Source: an uncultured Anaeromusa sp. (lineage in GTDB: Bacteria > Bacillota > Negativicutes > Anaeromusales > Anaeromusaceae). From it: a stretch of DNA of 64,000 bases. This document shows positions 8,568 to 16,925 of this stretch, one piece after another. The translations under genes and the position numbers were made by a program. The notes under the pieces were generated by a model. That model saw nothing but the letters and a program-made list of their open reading frames with translations. It was not told the origin of the DNA and did not search any database. The stretch covers positions 1,961,520 through 2,025,519 of the forward strand of contig NZ_OY781460.1 in NCBI RefSeq assembly GCF_963676855.1. Direction: 5' to 3'. The first letter of the stretch is position 1; every line of letters starts with the position of its first letter.

Positions 8568-11222
8568 ATGACAGAGAAAAACTTACCAAGTGTGTACGAT
8601 CCCAAAGGCGTTGAGGAAAAATGGTATGCAGCCTGGGAAAAAGAAGGCTGTTTTCACGCAGAAACCAATGAGCAAAAAGATGCTTTTAGTATTGTAATTC
8701 CGCCGCCGAATGTGACAGGACAGCTGCATATGGGCCATGCTCTAGATAATACGCTGCAGGATATTTTGATTCGCTGGCACCGGATGCGCGGTGATGATAC
8801 CTTATGGATGCCCGGCACCGACCATGCTGGCATTGCTACGCAGATTAAAGTGGAAGAGATGTTGAAAAAGGAAGAAGGTAAAAGCCGTTACGATTTAGGA
8901 CGTGACGCTTTTATTGAGCGTGTTTGGAAATGGAAAAAGCAGTATGGCGACCGCATTACCAGGCAATTGCGCAGCTTGGGTGCTTCTTGCGATTGGGAAC
9001 GGGAACGCTTTACGATGGATGAAGGCTGTTCTCAGGCCGTACGGGAGGTCTTTGTTTCTTTATATGAAAAAGGGCTGATTTATCAAGGCCACCGGATTAC
9101 CAATTGGTGTGTGCGCTGTCATACGGCGTTGAGCGATATTGAAGTAGAACATGAAGAAAAAGAAGGCCATCTCTACCATCTGCGTTATGAAGTGGAAGGC
9201 GAAGCTGGTCGCTATGTGATCATCGCTACGACGCGACCGGAAACGATGCTGGGTGATACGGCGGTAGCCGTGCATCCCGATGATGCACGCTACCAAGATT
9301 TAATTGGTAAGACGCTGATTTTGCCGCTAGTAGACCGTCGTATTCCGCTGTTGGCAGACGACTATGTCGATCCTTCCTTTGGTACTGGGGCTGTAAAAAT
9401 TACGCCGGCTCATGATCCTAATGACTTTGAGATGGGACAGCGTCACAATCTGGAGCAGGTTGTGGTTATTGGACCAGAAGGAAACATGACGGACGAGGCC
9501 GGCCAATACGCCGGGCAGGATCGCTACGAGTGTCGTAAAGCGCTTTTGGCGGATCTGGAGAAAATGGGCGTTTTGGTCAAAGTGGAAAACCATCCCCATG
9601 CGGTAGGGCATTGCCAGCGCTGCGGCACCGTTGTAGAGCCATTGGTGTCAAAACAGTGGTTTGTTAAAATGGAACCCTTGGCGAAACCGGCCATGGAAGT
9701 AGTGCGGAAGGGACAGGTGCAGTTTGTGCCAGAGCGGTTCAGCCGTACGTATCTGAACTGGCTGGAAAATATCCGCGACTGGTGTATATCTAGGCAGATT
9801 TGGTGGGGGCATCGTATTCCTGCCTGGTATTGCGAAAGCTGCGGTAAAACGATTGTTTCCCGCGAAGATTTGACGGTTTGCCCGCATTGCGGCGGCGCTG
9901 TCGAGCAGGATCAGGACGTCTTGGATACTTGGTTCAGCTCGGCTCTTTGGCCTTTTTCCACAATGGGCTGGCCGGAAAACACGGCCGAATTGCGTCAGTT
10001 TTATCCGACAAGCGTGCTGGTAACAGGCTATGATATAATTTTCTTCTGGGTAGCGCGGATGATTATGATGGGCTTGGAATTCAAGCAGGAAATTCCGTTC
10101 CATCATGTCTTCATTCATGGTTTGGTGCGCGACAGTCAGGGTCGCAAGATGTCAAAATCCTTGGGGAACGGCATTGATCCGTTGGAAGTTGTGGAAAAAT
10201 ACGGTGCCGATACCTTGCGCTTCATGTTGATTACAGGCAACACGCCTGGTAATGATATGCGTTTTTATTGGGAGCGGGTGGAAGCCAGCCGCAACTTCGC
10301 CAATAAAATTTGGAACGCTTCTCGCTTTGTGCTGATGAACCTGGAAGGCTTTAGCGGCCAGGCGCCGCAAGCAGAACAGCTGACCTTGGCGGATCGCTGG
10401 ATTCTCAGCCGCTATGACAATGTAGCCAAAGCGGTAACCGATAACTTAGGCCGTTTTGAACTGGGCGAGGCGGCTCGCCTAGTGTACGAATTCCTCTGGG
10501 GCGAATACTGCGACTGGTATATCGAAATGGCCAAGCCGCGTTTGTACAATAAAGAAGAATCGGAAAAGCGTGCGGTGGCTCAGTATGTGTTGTGGGAGGT
10601 TTTGGAAGGGACCATGCGCCTTTTGCATCCTTTCATGCCTTTTATTACCGAAGAAATCTGGCAGCATCTGCCGCATGAAGGCAGCAGTATTATGAAAGCT
10701 TCTTGGCCTTCTTCGCAGGCGGAACGGAGTGACGCTGCGGCAGAAGCGCAGATGAACCTGATCATGGAAGCCGTCAAAGGCATTCGCAACATGCGAGCGG
10801 AAATGAATGTACCCCCGGGACGGCGCAGCGAAGTCATTTTGCAGGCAGGCAGCGAAGACGTGCGTAGCGTGCTGCAACAAAATGAAGGCTATTTCCGTCA
10901 ACTGGCGGCGGCAGAACCTGTAACCTTGCCGGCAGTGGGGGCGGAAAAACCGGAAAACGCTATGGCGACGGTAGTGGCCGGGCTGGAAGTATATTTGCCG
11001 CTCAAGGGTTTGATTGACGTAGAAAAAGAAACGGCTCGCCTGTCTAAAGAGCGCGAGGCGTTAACTAAGGAATTGGCCCGCATTAGCGGCAAGCTTGGCA
11101 ACGAAGGCTTTATGGCTAAAGCGCCGGCGGCGGTGGTTGAAAAAGAACGCGCCAAAGCCCAGGAGTGCGAGGAGAAATTAGGTGCAATCCGCGAACGCAT
11201 GGACTATTTAGCAACGTTGTAA
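8568..11222 (+). CDS. valS: Valyl-tRNA synthetase
   Basis: ValS charges tRNA-Val in the cytoplasm. The 884-aa product is a class I synthetase of normal length with the HIGH motif in [16 protein letters not shown] near residue 45 and the KMSKS motif in [10 protein letters not shown] near residue 527. The CP1 editing domain lies between them, with two Cys-pair zinc-type motifs (CQRCG, CESCG...CPHCGG). A C-terminal coiled coil ([20 protein letters not shown] onward) is typical of bacterial ValRS. Start ATG 8568 follows GAAAGGGGAACAGG. Expression is set by the T-box leader just upstream. Confidence 0.98.
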   Translation: MTEKNLPSVYDPKGVEEKWYAAWEKEGCFHAETNEQKDAFSIVIPPPNVTGQLHMGHALDNTLQDILIRWHRMRGDDTLWMPGTDHAGIATQIKVEEMLKKEEGKSRYDLGRDAFIERVWKWKKQYGDRITRQLRSLGASCDWERERFTMDEGCSQAVREVFVSLYEKGLIYQGHRITNWCVRCHTALSDIEVEHEEKEGHLYHLRYEVEGEAGRYVIIATTRPETMLGDTAVAVHPDDARYQDLIGKTLILPLVDRRIPLLADDYVDPSFGTGAVKITPAHDPNDFEMGQRHNLEQVVVIGPEGNMTDEAGQYAGQDRYECRKALLADLEKMGVLVKVENHPHAVGHCQRCGTVVEPLVSKQWFVKMEPLAKPAMEVVRKGQVQFVPERFSRTYLNWLENIRDWCISRQIWWGHRIPAWYCESCGKTIVSREDLTVCPHCGGAVEQDQDVLDTWFSSALWPFSTMGWPENTAELRQFYPTSVLVTGYDIIFFWVARMIMMGLEFKQEIPFHHVFIHGLVRDSQGRKMSKSLGNGIDPLEVVEKYGADTLRFMLITGNTPGNDMRFYWERVEASRNFANKIWNASRFVLMNLEGFSGQAPQAEQLTLADRWILSRYDNVAKAVTDNLGRFELGEAARLVYEFLWGEYCDWYIEMAKPRLYNKEESEKRAVAQYVLWEVLEGTMRLLHPFMPFITEEIWQHLPHEGSSIMKASWPSSQAERSDAAAEAQMNLIMEAVKGIRNMRAEMNVPPGRRSEVILQAGSEDVRSVLQQNEGYFRQLAAAEPVTLPAVGAEKPENAMATVVAGLEVYLPLKGLIDVEKETARLSKEREALTKELARISGKLGNEGFMAKAPAAVVEKERAKAQECEEKLGAIRERMDYLATL

Positions 11223-11241
11223 CCTGCGGAGCTCTACAATG

Positions 11242-11278
11242 CGCCGCTGCCCCATCTGGCGGCAGCGGCGTTAGTTTT
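11242..11278 (+). terminator. Terminator after valS
   Basis: CGCCGCTGCC (11242-11251) pairs with GGCAGCGGCG (11261-11270) across a 9-base loop, followed by TTAGTTTT. It starts 20 bp after the valS stop and is the probable end of the valS transcript. Confidence 0.75.
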
Positions 11279-11300
11279 AAGGGAAAGCGTTGCTTTATTT

Positions 11301-11420
11301 GCCATCCATCTTGGCGAGCCTTTTTTGCTCTCTGCGTTGTTAAATCCTCGACATAGCGTCGCTATGCCTGCGGTTTGTCGCCTTGATAGAAGCAAAAAAT
11401 TCTTTGCCAACCTGGACGGC
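11301..11420. repeat. 120-bp imperfect palindromic intergenic element
   Basis: The whole 120-bp segment is one imperfect inverted repeat. The outer arms are GCCATCCATCTTGGC (11301-11315) and GCCAACCTGGACGGC (11406-11420). An inner TTTTTTGCT faces AGCAAAAAA, and the exact centre is CATAGCG-T-CGCTATG (11352-11366). It could fold as a single long cruciform or RNA hairpin. No ORF or transposase is present. It resembles the REP/MITE-like palindromic units scattered in bacterial genomes. With a single copy in this window, that class is an inference. It lies between the valS terminator and folC. Confidence 0.7.
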
Positions 11421-11497
11421 TCATTTCAGTAATGCTTTCTTTCTAGCAATCAATACTCAATTTAGAACTTACGTAAAACTTGAAAGGAGGTTTTTAG

Positions 11498-12793
11498 ATG
11501 ACCTATCAAGAGTCTATTGTGTACTTAGAAGGCTTGTCGCGTTTTGGCATTCGCCTGGGCTTGGAGCGGATGCAAGAGCTGGTGATTCGGTTGGGACATC
11601 CGGAAAAAAAATATCCTACTATTCATATTACCGGCACGAACGGCAAGGGATCTACGACCGCTTGCTTAGCGGCTATTTTGCAGGAAGCCGGTTTTTGTAC
11701 CGGCATGTATACGTCGCCACATTTGGAACGCTACACAGAGCGCATGCGTATTGACGGCTTGGAAGTGGAAGAGACTGTGTTTGCCGACGCAATTGAAAAA
11801 ACGGCGGCGGCAGCGCGAGAGATGGAGCGAGACGGCTTGGAGCATCCGACACAGTTTGAGGTGCTGACGGCAGCTGCGTTTGTCATGTTTGCGGCCATGA
11901 AAGTGGACTATGCCGTAATAGAAGTAGGACTGGGTGGGAGTCTTGATTCTACGAATGTCATTAACAGCCGCGTAGCTGTAATTACAAACGTGACGTTGGA
12001 GCACGAGGATCGCTGCGGGTCTACGGTGCGTGAAATTGCTGAGCACAAGGCTGGTATTATCAAGGAAAACGCTCGGGTGCTGACGGCGGCGCAGGGGGAG
12101 GCCCTTGATGTTATCCGGCGTCGGGCAGTTGGCTGCGGTGCTGTGGTGCAGGTACTCGGCGAAGAGTGGCAGGCCCAGATACAGTCTATGTCTTTAACAG
12201 GAATTACCTGGATGCTGCAGCATCCAGACGGATCTACTTGGCCGTTACAGGCGCAGCTTTTGGGAGAGCATCAAGCCTACAACGCCTCGTTGGCCGTAAT
12301 GGCGGCGATGGCGTTAGAAGAAACCGCAGTAAAACAGGCAGCTGTTGCTCGTGGTTTGGCAAAGGCTTGCTGGCCGGGGCGCTTTGAAGTGTTGCGTACC
12401 CAGCCGCCGCTGCTGATTGATGGAGCGCACAATCCGGCTGGCGCTACAGTGTTGCGGCACACTTTGGATCAAGTGTTTCCAGGGAGAGCCATCCTGTTTT
12501 TGTTAGGTATTTTGAAGGATAAAGACATTGGAGGTATCACCAGCGTTTTAGTGCGGGCGGAAGATCGGGTCATTGCGGTGAGGCCTCGTTCGGAACGCGC
12601 AGCAGAAGCTGGTGATTTAGCGAGTTATTTTCCGCCGCACCAAGTAGAAGCGGTACCAGATTGGGAGGAAGGTGTAAACTGGTTGTTGCAATTAGCGGAG
12701 CAAGAGCCACAGAAGGTGGCATGTGTAGCCGGTTCGTTATATTTATTGGGAGCAGTGCGCCCTCTTTTGTTGCAAAAACTGCAAAACGATTAA
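11498..12793 (+). CDS. folC: Folylpolyglutamate synthase / dihydrofolate synthase
   Basis: FolC adds glutamate to dihydropteroate and/or tetrahydrofolate. The 431-aa product has the ATP-binding motif ITGTNGKGSTTACLAAIL near residue 46, the omega-loop region YTSPHLERYTERMRIDG, the conserved VGLGGSLDSTNVI segment, and the Mur-ligase-like C-terminal domain with LIDGAHNPAG. Start ATG 11498 is preceded by a strong GAAAGGAGG. The valS-folC order is common in Firmicutes, but here a terminator and a palindromic element separate the two, so folC may have its own promoter, which I could not identify with confidence. Confidence 0.96.
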   Translation: MTYQESIVYLEGLSRFGIRLGLERMQELVIRLGHPEKKYPTIHITGTNGKGSTTACLAAILQEAGFCTGMYTSPHLERYTERMRIDGLEVEETVFADAIEKTAAAAREMERDGLEHPTQFEVLTAAAFVMFAAMKVDYAVIEVGLGGSLDSTNVINSRVAVITNVTLEHEDRCGSTVREIAEHKAGIIKENARVLTAAQGEALDVIRRRAVGCGAVVQVLGEEWQAQIQSMSLTGITWMLQHPDGSTWPLQAQLLGEHQAYNASLAVMAAMALEETAVKQAAVARGLAKACWPGRFEVLRTQPPLLIDGAHNPAGATVLRHTLDQVFPGRAILFLLGILKDKDIGGITSVLVRAEDRVIAVRPRSERAAEAGDLASYFPPHQVEAVPDWEEGVNWLLQLAEQEPQKVACVAGSLYLLGAVRPLLLQKLQND

Positions 12794-12895
12794 TTACAAA
12801 CAGACAAAGAATACAAAATATTTACACAATACCTGTTTGCCTCCTTGTCGAAATTTGGTAAAGTTGTCTACGGAAAGTGACAAGGAGGAATGGTC

Positions 12896-13276
12896 ATGCG
12901 AATTGAAGAGTTTGCTCAGCGTTTTTTTCAAAACGCCTTGCCGGAGGGTATGTGGCGTTATCATGGAACCAAGGGGATGGTGGAACCCTTAGCGGAGCCG
13001 CCAATGCCGGGAGTCAGTCCGGTCATCACTCTTGAAATTTTACGTGGGCAGGCTTCCAATCAATTACAGGCGCGCTCTTGGTTTCACCAGCAGCAGCTTT
13101 GGCAGGATCATGCGTCGTTCACGTGCGAGGCGCATCCACCGACAATTCGCGAAGCGTTGGGGGAACTGTCTCACCAAGTCAGCCCGCAGTTGCCTGAAGC
13201 CGTATGGATGCGGCGGGAATTTAAGTTTGATGTGCTGGAGCTGCAGCAAGCGTTTGCACCGTGGCAAAAAATATAG
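12896..13276 (+). CDS. Uncharacterised 126-aa protein
   Basis: I do not recognise this protein. It is a soluble-looking 126-aa sequence without signal peptide, membrane segment or Cys motif. It is rich in Gln and Trp, with a proline-rich patch (EPLAEPPMPGVSP) near residues 30-42 and an acidic/amphipathic C-terminal half. I chose ATG 12896 because AAGGAGG at 12882-12888 is 7 bases upstream; ATG 12890 would overlap that site. It has its own hairpin terminator and the next gene has its own promoter, so it appears to be a single-gene unit. The clear ribosome binding site and terminator support it being real. Its function is unknown. Confidence 0.75.
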   Translation: MRIEEFAQRFFQNALPEGMWRYHGTKGMVEPLAEPPMPGVSPVITLEILRGQASNQLQARSWFHQQQLWQDHASFTCEAHPPTIREALGELSHQVSPQLPEAVWMRREFKFDVLELQQAFAPWQKI

Positions 13277-13282
13277 AGACTG

Positions 13283-13320
13283 AAGAAGCATACCTGTTAA
13301 GGGATGCTTCTTTCTTTTCT
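13283..13320 (+). terminator. Terminator after the 126-aa gene
   Basis: AAGAAGCATACC (13283-13294) pairs with GGGATGCTTCTT (13301-13312) with one mismatch, followed by the U-rich TCTTTTCTTG. It begins 7 bp after the stop codon. Confidence 0.75.
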
Positions 13321-13348
13321 TGTATCCGCAGCAGGGACAGGCTATAAT
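13320..13348 (+). promoter_or_regulatory. Probable promoter of the O-antigen-ligase-like gene
   Basis: TTGTAT (13320-13325) and a perfect TATAAT (13343-13348) are 17 bp apart. The start codon at 13379 lies about 30 bp beyond, leaving a very short leader. Confidence 0.65.
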
Positions 13349-13378
13349 TGGTGGAGAACTAGGATGCGGAGGATGTAT

Positions 13379-14632
13379 ATGAACGAAGTGTTTAAAAACG
13401 GTTGGGAACGGCGGCTCTCTTTTTTGATTGAACACTGCATTTACGCAGTGGCCTTTTTTTTGCCGCTTTCTTTGGATGTCGCGAGTGTGTTCTTGATTGT
13501 CGGTGCGTTGGGCTGGGCCGTGAAATCGATATGTTTTTGCAGCAATCGTCGCTGGCGCCTTTCGTTGTTGGATTGGGCGGTAGGTGCTGTCACTATTTTG
13601 GCGGCTCTTTCCGTTTTGGCCTCGCCGGATCCTGGATTTAGTCTTTATAATTATACGCATCTAATGGGGCGGTATGTATTGCTGTATTATCTGGTGGTTT
13701 GCAATTTGCATTCGACGGAACAATTGCATAAGCTAGTTTGGGCTGTGCTTTGCTCCGCGTTTTTTGTGGCTGTCTATGGCTTGTATCAATATGTTGTTGG
13801 TTTTGACATTTCTGCGACGCAATGGGTAGATGGCGAACAGTTTCCAGAACTTAAGACGCGAGTGTTCTCTACGTTGGAAAACCCCAACCTTTTGGCGGGC
13901 TATTTGGTTATGATGATGGCGTTAGCCAGCGGCATAGCGTTTGCCGCGCGAAGTTGGAGGGAAAGGAGCGTGCTTTTGGCTCTGACGGCGCTATGTGGTC
14001 TTTGTTTGGTCTATACGTATTCGCGTGGCGCTTGGCTGAGCGTGGCGGCGGTTGTCGGCATCTACGGATGGCTGTATAATCGGCGTATTTTTTGGATTTT
14101 CTGCTTGTTGCCGCTAGGTCTGCTGGTGGCGCAAGACAGCATTTTGGTGCGCTTGACTTCTATTTTAAATCCAACAGATACTTCTTCTACGTTGCGTATT
14201 GCCTTGTGGGAGAGCACGATAGCCATGATTATGGATAATCCTTTTTCCGGCATCGGCTGGGGGGCCTATTGGATGGTCTATCCGGACTATGACTTTTTTA
14301 TTAATGATGGACATACTAAGATTTTTCATGCTCACAACATGTATTTGAACATTGCCGCAGAAATAGGTCTGCCTGGATTTGCCGCCTTTATGACTGTACT
14401 GTATGGGCATTGGCGTAAAGCCAGAAAAATTTTGCAAGAAACGAAGGATACTTGGGTGGCTGGCCTAATCTTGGGTGTACTGGCGGCGCTGGGAGGCTTG
14501 TTCTTTAACGGGCTGACTGATTATGTTTTGTTCAATATACAACTGTCTATGCTGTTCTGGCTGTTGAACTCCATAGTTATTGTTGCTGCTAAGACGGTTT
14601 TCTTCTCAGATGCAGGCAAAAATAGATTTTGA
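13379..14632 (+). CDS. O-antigen ligase / Wzy-like polytopic membrane protein
   Basis: A 417-aa integral membrane protein with about ten hydrophobic segments and one large loop late in the sequence. The segment NPFSGIGWGAYWMVYPDYD followed by HAHNMYLNIAAEIGLPGF is the hallmark of the O-antigen ligase/Wzy family (PF04932), whose members join or polymerise surface polysaccharides on the outer face of the cytoplasmic membrane. I chose ATG 13379, 6 bases after GGAGG (13368-13372); ATG 13364 and 13373 are less well placed. No glycosyltransferase genes adjoin it, so whether it acts on lipopolysaccharide, a capsule or protein glycans is open. Its presence agrees with a diderm envelope. Confidence 0.85.
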   Translation: MNEVFKNGWERRLSFLIEHCIYAVAFFLPLSLDVASVFLIVGALGWAVKSICFCSNRRWRLSLLDWAVGAVTILAALSVLASPDPGFSLYNYTHLMGRYVLLYYLVVCNLHSTEQLHKLVWAVLCSAFFVAVYGLYQYVVGFDISATQWVDGEQFPELKTRVFSTLENPNLLAGYLVMMMALASGIAFAARSWRERSVLLALTALCGLCLVYTYSRGAWLSVAAVVGIYGWLYNRRIFWIFCLLPLGLLVAQDSILVRLTSILNPTDTSSTLRIALWESTIAMIMDNPFSGIGWGAYWMVYPDYDFFINDGHTKIFHAHNMYLNIAAEIGLPGFAAFMTVLYGHWRKARKILQETKDTWVAGLILGVLAALGGLFFNGLTDYVLFNIQLSMLFWLLNSIVIVAAKTVFFSDAGKNRF

Positions 14633-14693
14633 AATTTTTATAACTAAGTTGCAGGAACTTACACTAAATAAAGCGAATATAGAGCAAAAAGCA

Positions 14694-14746
14694 AAAAGCG
14701 TGTCAAGAGATGTTCATTCCAAATGCATCTTGACACGCTTTTGGTT
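14694..14746 (+). terminator. Terminator before the hydrogenase operon
   Basis: AAAAGCGTGTCAAGA (14694-14708) pairs with TCTTGACACGCTTTT (14728-14742), followed by GGTTTT. It separates the O-antigen-ligase-like gene from the hydrogenase operon. Confidence 0.88.
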
Positions 14747-14757
14747 TTATTAGAGAA

Positions 14758-14786
14758 TTGTGAAAGCTCTAACTCAATTGTATACA
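14758..14786 (+). promoter_or_regulatory. Probable promoter of the hydrogenase operon
   Basis: TTGTGA (14758-14763) and TATACA (14781-14786) are 17 bp apart. The -35 reads TTGTGAAA, a half-site like that of Rex (consensus TTGTGAA-N4-TTCACAA), but the second half is poor. Just downstream TTGT-GT-ACAA (14794-14803) forms a short palindrome at the expected transcription start. Either could be an operator; neither is proven. Confidence 0.55.
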
Positions 14787-14817
14787 TAAAAGATTGTGTA
14801 CAAGCGGTGGTGAAATA

Positions 14818-15273
14818 ATGGAGCAGAAAAAAATGAATGCTTGGCAAAAAGAATGGCCTATAAAGGGCTTTGATTTTTCGCGGGCAGGCGACGGCGCTAT
14901 GCAATTAAAAGACGTTATGCGCCGATTGGGACTACCTGGGGATGTAATTCGCCGGGCGTCGGTGTGTGCATATGAAGCAGAGTTGAACGTGATTATTCAT
15001 GCACGGCGCGGTGTGATGCGGGCAAGTGTAACTGCAGAAGAAACGAAAGTGATTGTGGAAGATGAGGGACCTGGCATTGCGGATATAAGCCAAGCTATGT
15101 GCGAAGGCTTTTCTACAGCGCCGCCGGAAATTCGTGAAATGGGTTTCGGTGCGGGGATGGGCTTGCCGAATATGAAGCGTTGCGCTGATGAATTAATTAT
15201 CGACTCTAAACCGGGAGTGGGTACGACCGTTTCCATGTTCTTTCGGCACCAGAAGGGAGCAGACCATGAGTGA
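14818..15273 (+). CDS. RsbW/SpoIIAB-like ATP-binding protein
   Basis: A 151-aa stand-alone GHKL ATPase domain of the anti-sigma-factor/serine-kinase type. Visible are the N-box (AYEAELNVIIHA), the G1 box VEDEGPGI and the G2 box GFGAGMGLPNMKR. Proteins of this type bind ATP and either phosphorylate a partner or sequester it; no sensor, DHp or sigma-factor gene lies next to it. Start ATG 14818 follows GGTGGTG. It is the first gene of the hydrogenase operon and overlaps the next gene by 8 bp, so it probably acts with that HydS-like protein. Its target is unknown; a role in redox signalling is inferred from context. Confidence 0.85.
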   Translation: MEQKKMNAWQKEWPIKGFDFSRAGDGAMQLKDVMRRLGLPGDVIRRASVCAYEAELNVIIHARRGVMRASVTAEETKVIVEDEGPGIADISQAMCEGFSTAPPEIREMGFGAGMGLPNMKRCADELIIDSKPGVGTTVSMFFRHQKGADHE

Positions 15274-16558
15274 CAGCTATTTTCATTCGGTGCGTTTAAT
15301 TGAAGCGCGTTGCCGGGGCTGTGTAGTTTGTGCTAAGCACTGCCCCATGGAGGCCATTCGAGTACGCGCCGGGAAAGCGCGTATTTTGGAAGAACGTTGT
15401 ATTGATTGCGGAGAATGCATCCGTCTCTGTCCGGCCAAAGCTAAGACAACGGTAACCGATGCGATGGATTGTTTGGAACGGTTTACTTATAATGTGGCCT
15501 TGCCAGCTCCGTCGCTTTACGCTCAGTTTCCAGCAAGCGTGCCGTTGGGACGAGTTTTGGGAGGCTTGCTGCAGTTAGGCTTTGATGCAGTGTGTGAAGT
15601 GGCGTTGGGGGCGTCTGACGTGACGGCGGCGGTAAAACGGTTGTTGCATAAACAAGATGTTTCTAAGCCGTTGATTTCTTCAGCCTGTCCAGCGGTTGTG
15701 CGCCTGGTACAAGTGAAGTTTCCGGACCTGTTGCCTTGCCTGGTGCCTATGGAGGCGCCGGTAACGGTTACGGCTCGTCGAGCCAGAGCTAGAGCGGTTG
15801 AGCAGACGGGGCTGCCCCCGGAGAAAATAGGTGTTTGGTTTTTGACGCCTTGCCCGGCGAAAATGACGGCGGTTAAGCAAGCTAACGGTGTTATTGACGG
15901 GGCTATCGCCATTTCGCATCTTTACGGGGAGTTACTGGCTAAAGTTCACGATAAAGATTGCCCTGAAGTGGAGGTGGAATCTAGCTGGTTGGGAGCTGGC
16001 TGGGCGTTATCTGGAGGGGAAAGTCAAGGTGTATTGAAAGATAGCGTGCTGGTGGTGGACGGAATCGAACAAGTTAGTCAGTTATTGGAGCAGGTTGCCT
16101 TCGACACGTTGGGGCAGGTGCGCTATATTGAGGCGCTGGCCTGTGCTGGCGGTTGCATAGGGGGTCCTTTGACGGCGGTTAACCGTTTTGTAGGAGAGAC
16201 GCAATTGCGCGGACGGGCTTCCATCTGGCCGTCTAAGACGCCGGAAAAGCCCAGGGAGGTCGAGGTGCTGCCGTTGCCGCTGCCTAAGCCGGTGCTGCGT
16301 CTAGATCAGGATATTCGCGAAGCACTGCGTAAAGTGGAAAGTATGGAAGAGATGCTGTACAAGTTGCCGGGGTTGGACTGCGGTTCTTGCGGTTCGCCAA
16401 ACTGCCGCGCCCTAGCGGAAGATATTGTGCAAGGACAGGCCAGCGAAACAGATTGCGTATTTCTGCTGCGCCAACGGGTGCGTGATTTAGCGCAGGAAAT
16501 GAAGAATTTGGCGGAAAAATTGCCGCCTTCTTTGGATAAAAGTGAAGAAGAAGAGTGA
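15266..16558 (+). CDS. HydS-like [FeFe]-hydrogenase paralogue with ferredoxin and Fe-S domains
   Basis: The 430-aa protein starts with a 2x[4Fe-4S] ferredoxin domain (CRGCVVCAKHCP and CIDCGECIRLCP, about residues 12-55). It continues with an [FeFe]-hydrogenase large domain and ends with a CGSCGSPNCRALAED Fe-S motif near residue 371. The three H-cluster loops are present but divergent: SSACPAV (Cys near residue 141), TPCPAKM and ALACAGGCIGG. In ordinary hydrogenases the first loop has two adjacent residues Cys-Cys or Cys-Ser before Pro; here it is Ala-Cys. Such changes are known in sensory, low-activity hydrogenases of the HydS type, but no PAS domain is present. The gene sits between an ATPase and DRTGG/PHP genes, so a hydrogen or redox sensor is the best guess. 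Confidence 0.85.
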   Translation: MSDSYFHSVRLIEARCRGCVVCAKHCPMEAIRVRAGKARILEERCIDCGECIRLCPAKAKTTVTDAMDCLERFTYNVALPAPSLYAQFPASVPLGRVLGGLLQLGFDAVCEVALGASDVTAAVKRLLHKQDVSKPLISSACPAVVRLVQVKFPDLLPCLVPMEAPVTVTARRARARAVEQTGLPPEKIGVWFLTPCPAKMTAVKQANGVIDGAIAISHLYGELLAKVHDKDCPEVEVESSWLGAGWALSGGESQGVLKDSVLVVDGIEQVSQLLEQVAFDTLGQVRYIEALACAGGCIGGPLTAVNRFVGETQLRGRASIWPSKTPEKPREVEVLPLPLPKPVLRLDQDIREALRKVESMEEMLYKLPGLDCGSCGSPNCRALAEDIVQGQASETDCVFLLRQRVRDLAQEMKNLAEKLPPSLDKSEEEE

Positions 16559-16925
16559 GGTGGAGGTTGTGCAGGTAGCGGATTTGACGCGGGAATTGCC
16601 GCTGAAGCTTGTTGGAGGGGCGCAAGGGCTGCAACGCGAAGTGCAAGGAGGTTTTGTTTCGGATTTGATGAGCTGCGCTTTAGCGCAGGCTGGTGAAGGA
16701 ACGGTATGGGTGACCATGCAAAGCCATGTGAATTTGTTGGCCGTCGCTTCCTTGGCGGGAATGGCGGCAGTGGTTGTTGCCGGAGGAGCCAAACCGGAAG
16801 CGGCGGCCTTGGCCAAGGCGGATGAAGTAGGGATGCCTCTTTTGGTAACGGATTTGCCTGCTTTTGATATCGTTTGCCGGCTCCATGCATTGGGCGTGGG
16901 CCAAGAAATATGCGATCTTATTTGA
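16542..16925 (+). CDS. DRTGG-domain protein
   Basis: A 127-aa single-domain protein of the DRTGG type. The segment LQREVQGGFVSDLMSCAL near residues 30-47 and the later GMAAVVVAGGAKPEAAALAK match the small regulatory domain found alone in hydrogenase clusters and fused to phosphotransacetylases and CBS proteins. It probably binds a nucleotide or another small ligand; the precise function is unknown. The start is uncertain: GTG 16542 overlaps the previous gene by 17 bp, and GTG 16560 gives an N-terminus (MEVVQVADL) closer to relatives. Neither has a strong ribosome binding site. The neighbouring genes overlap, which indicates one transcript. Confidence 0.8.
   Translation: MKKKSEVEVVQVADLTRELPLKLVGGAQGLQREVQGGFVSDLMSCALAQAGEGTVWVTMQSHVNLLAVASLAGMAAVVVAGGAKPEAAALAKADEVGMPLLVTDLPAFDIVCRLHALGVGQEICDLI

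Noticed and set aside
14758..14779. A full Rex operator at the hydrogenase promoter
   Set aside because: Only one half-site is convincing; the facing half and spacing do not fit TTGTGAA-N4-TTCACAA, so it is reported only as a possibility.
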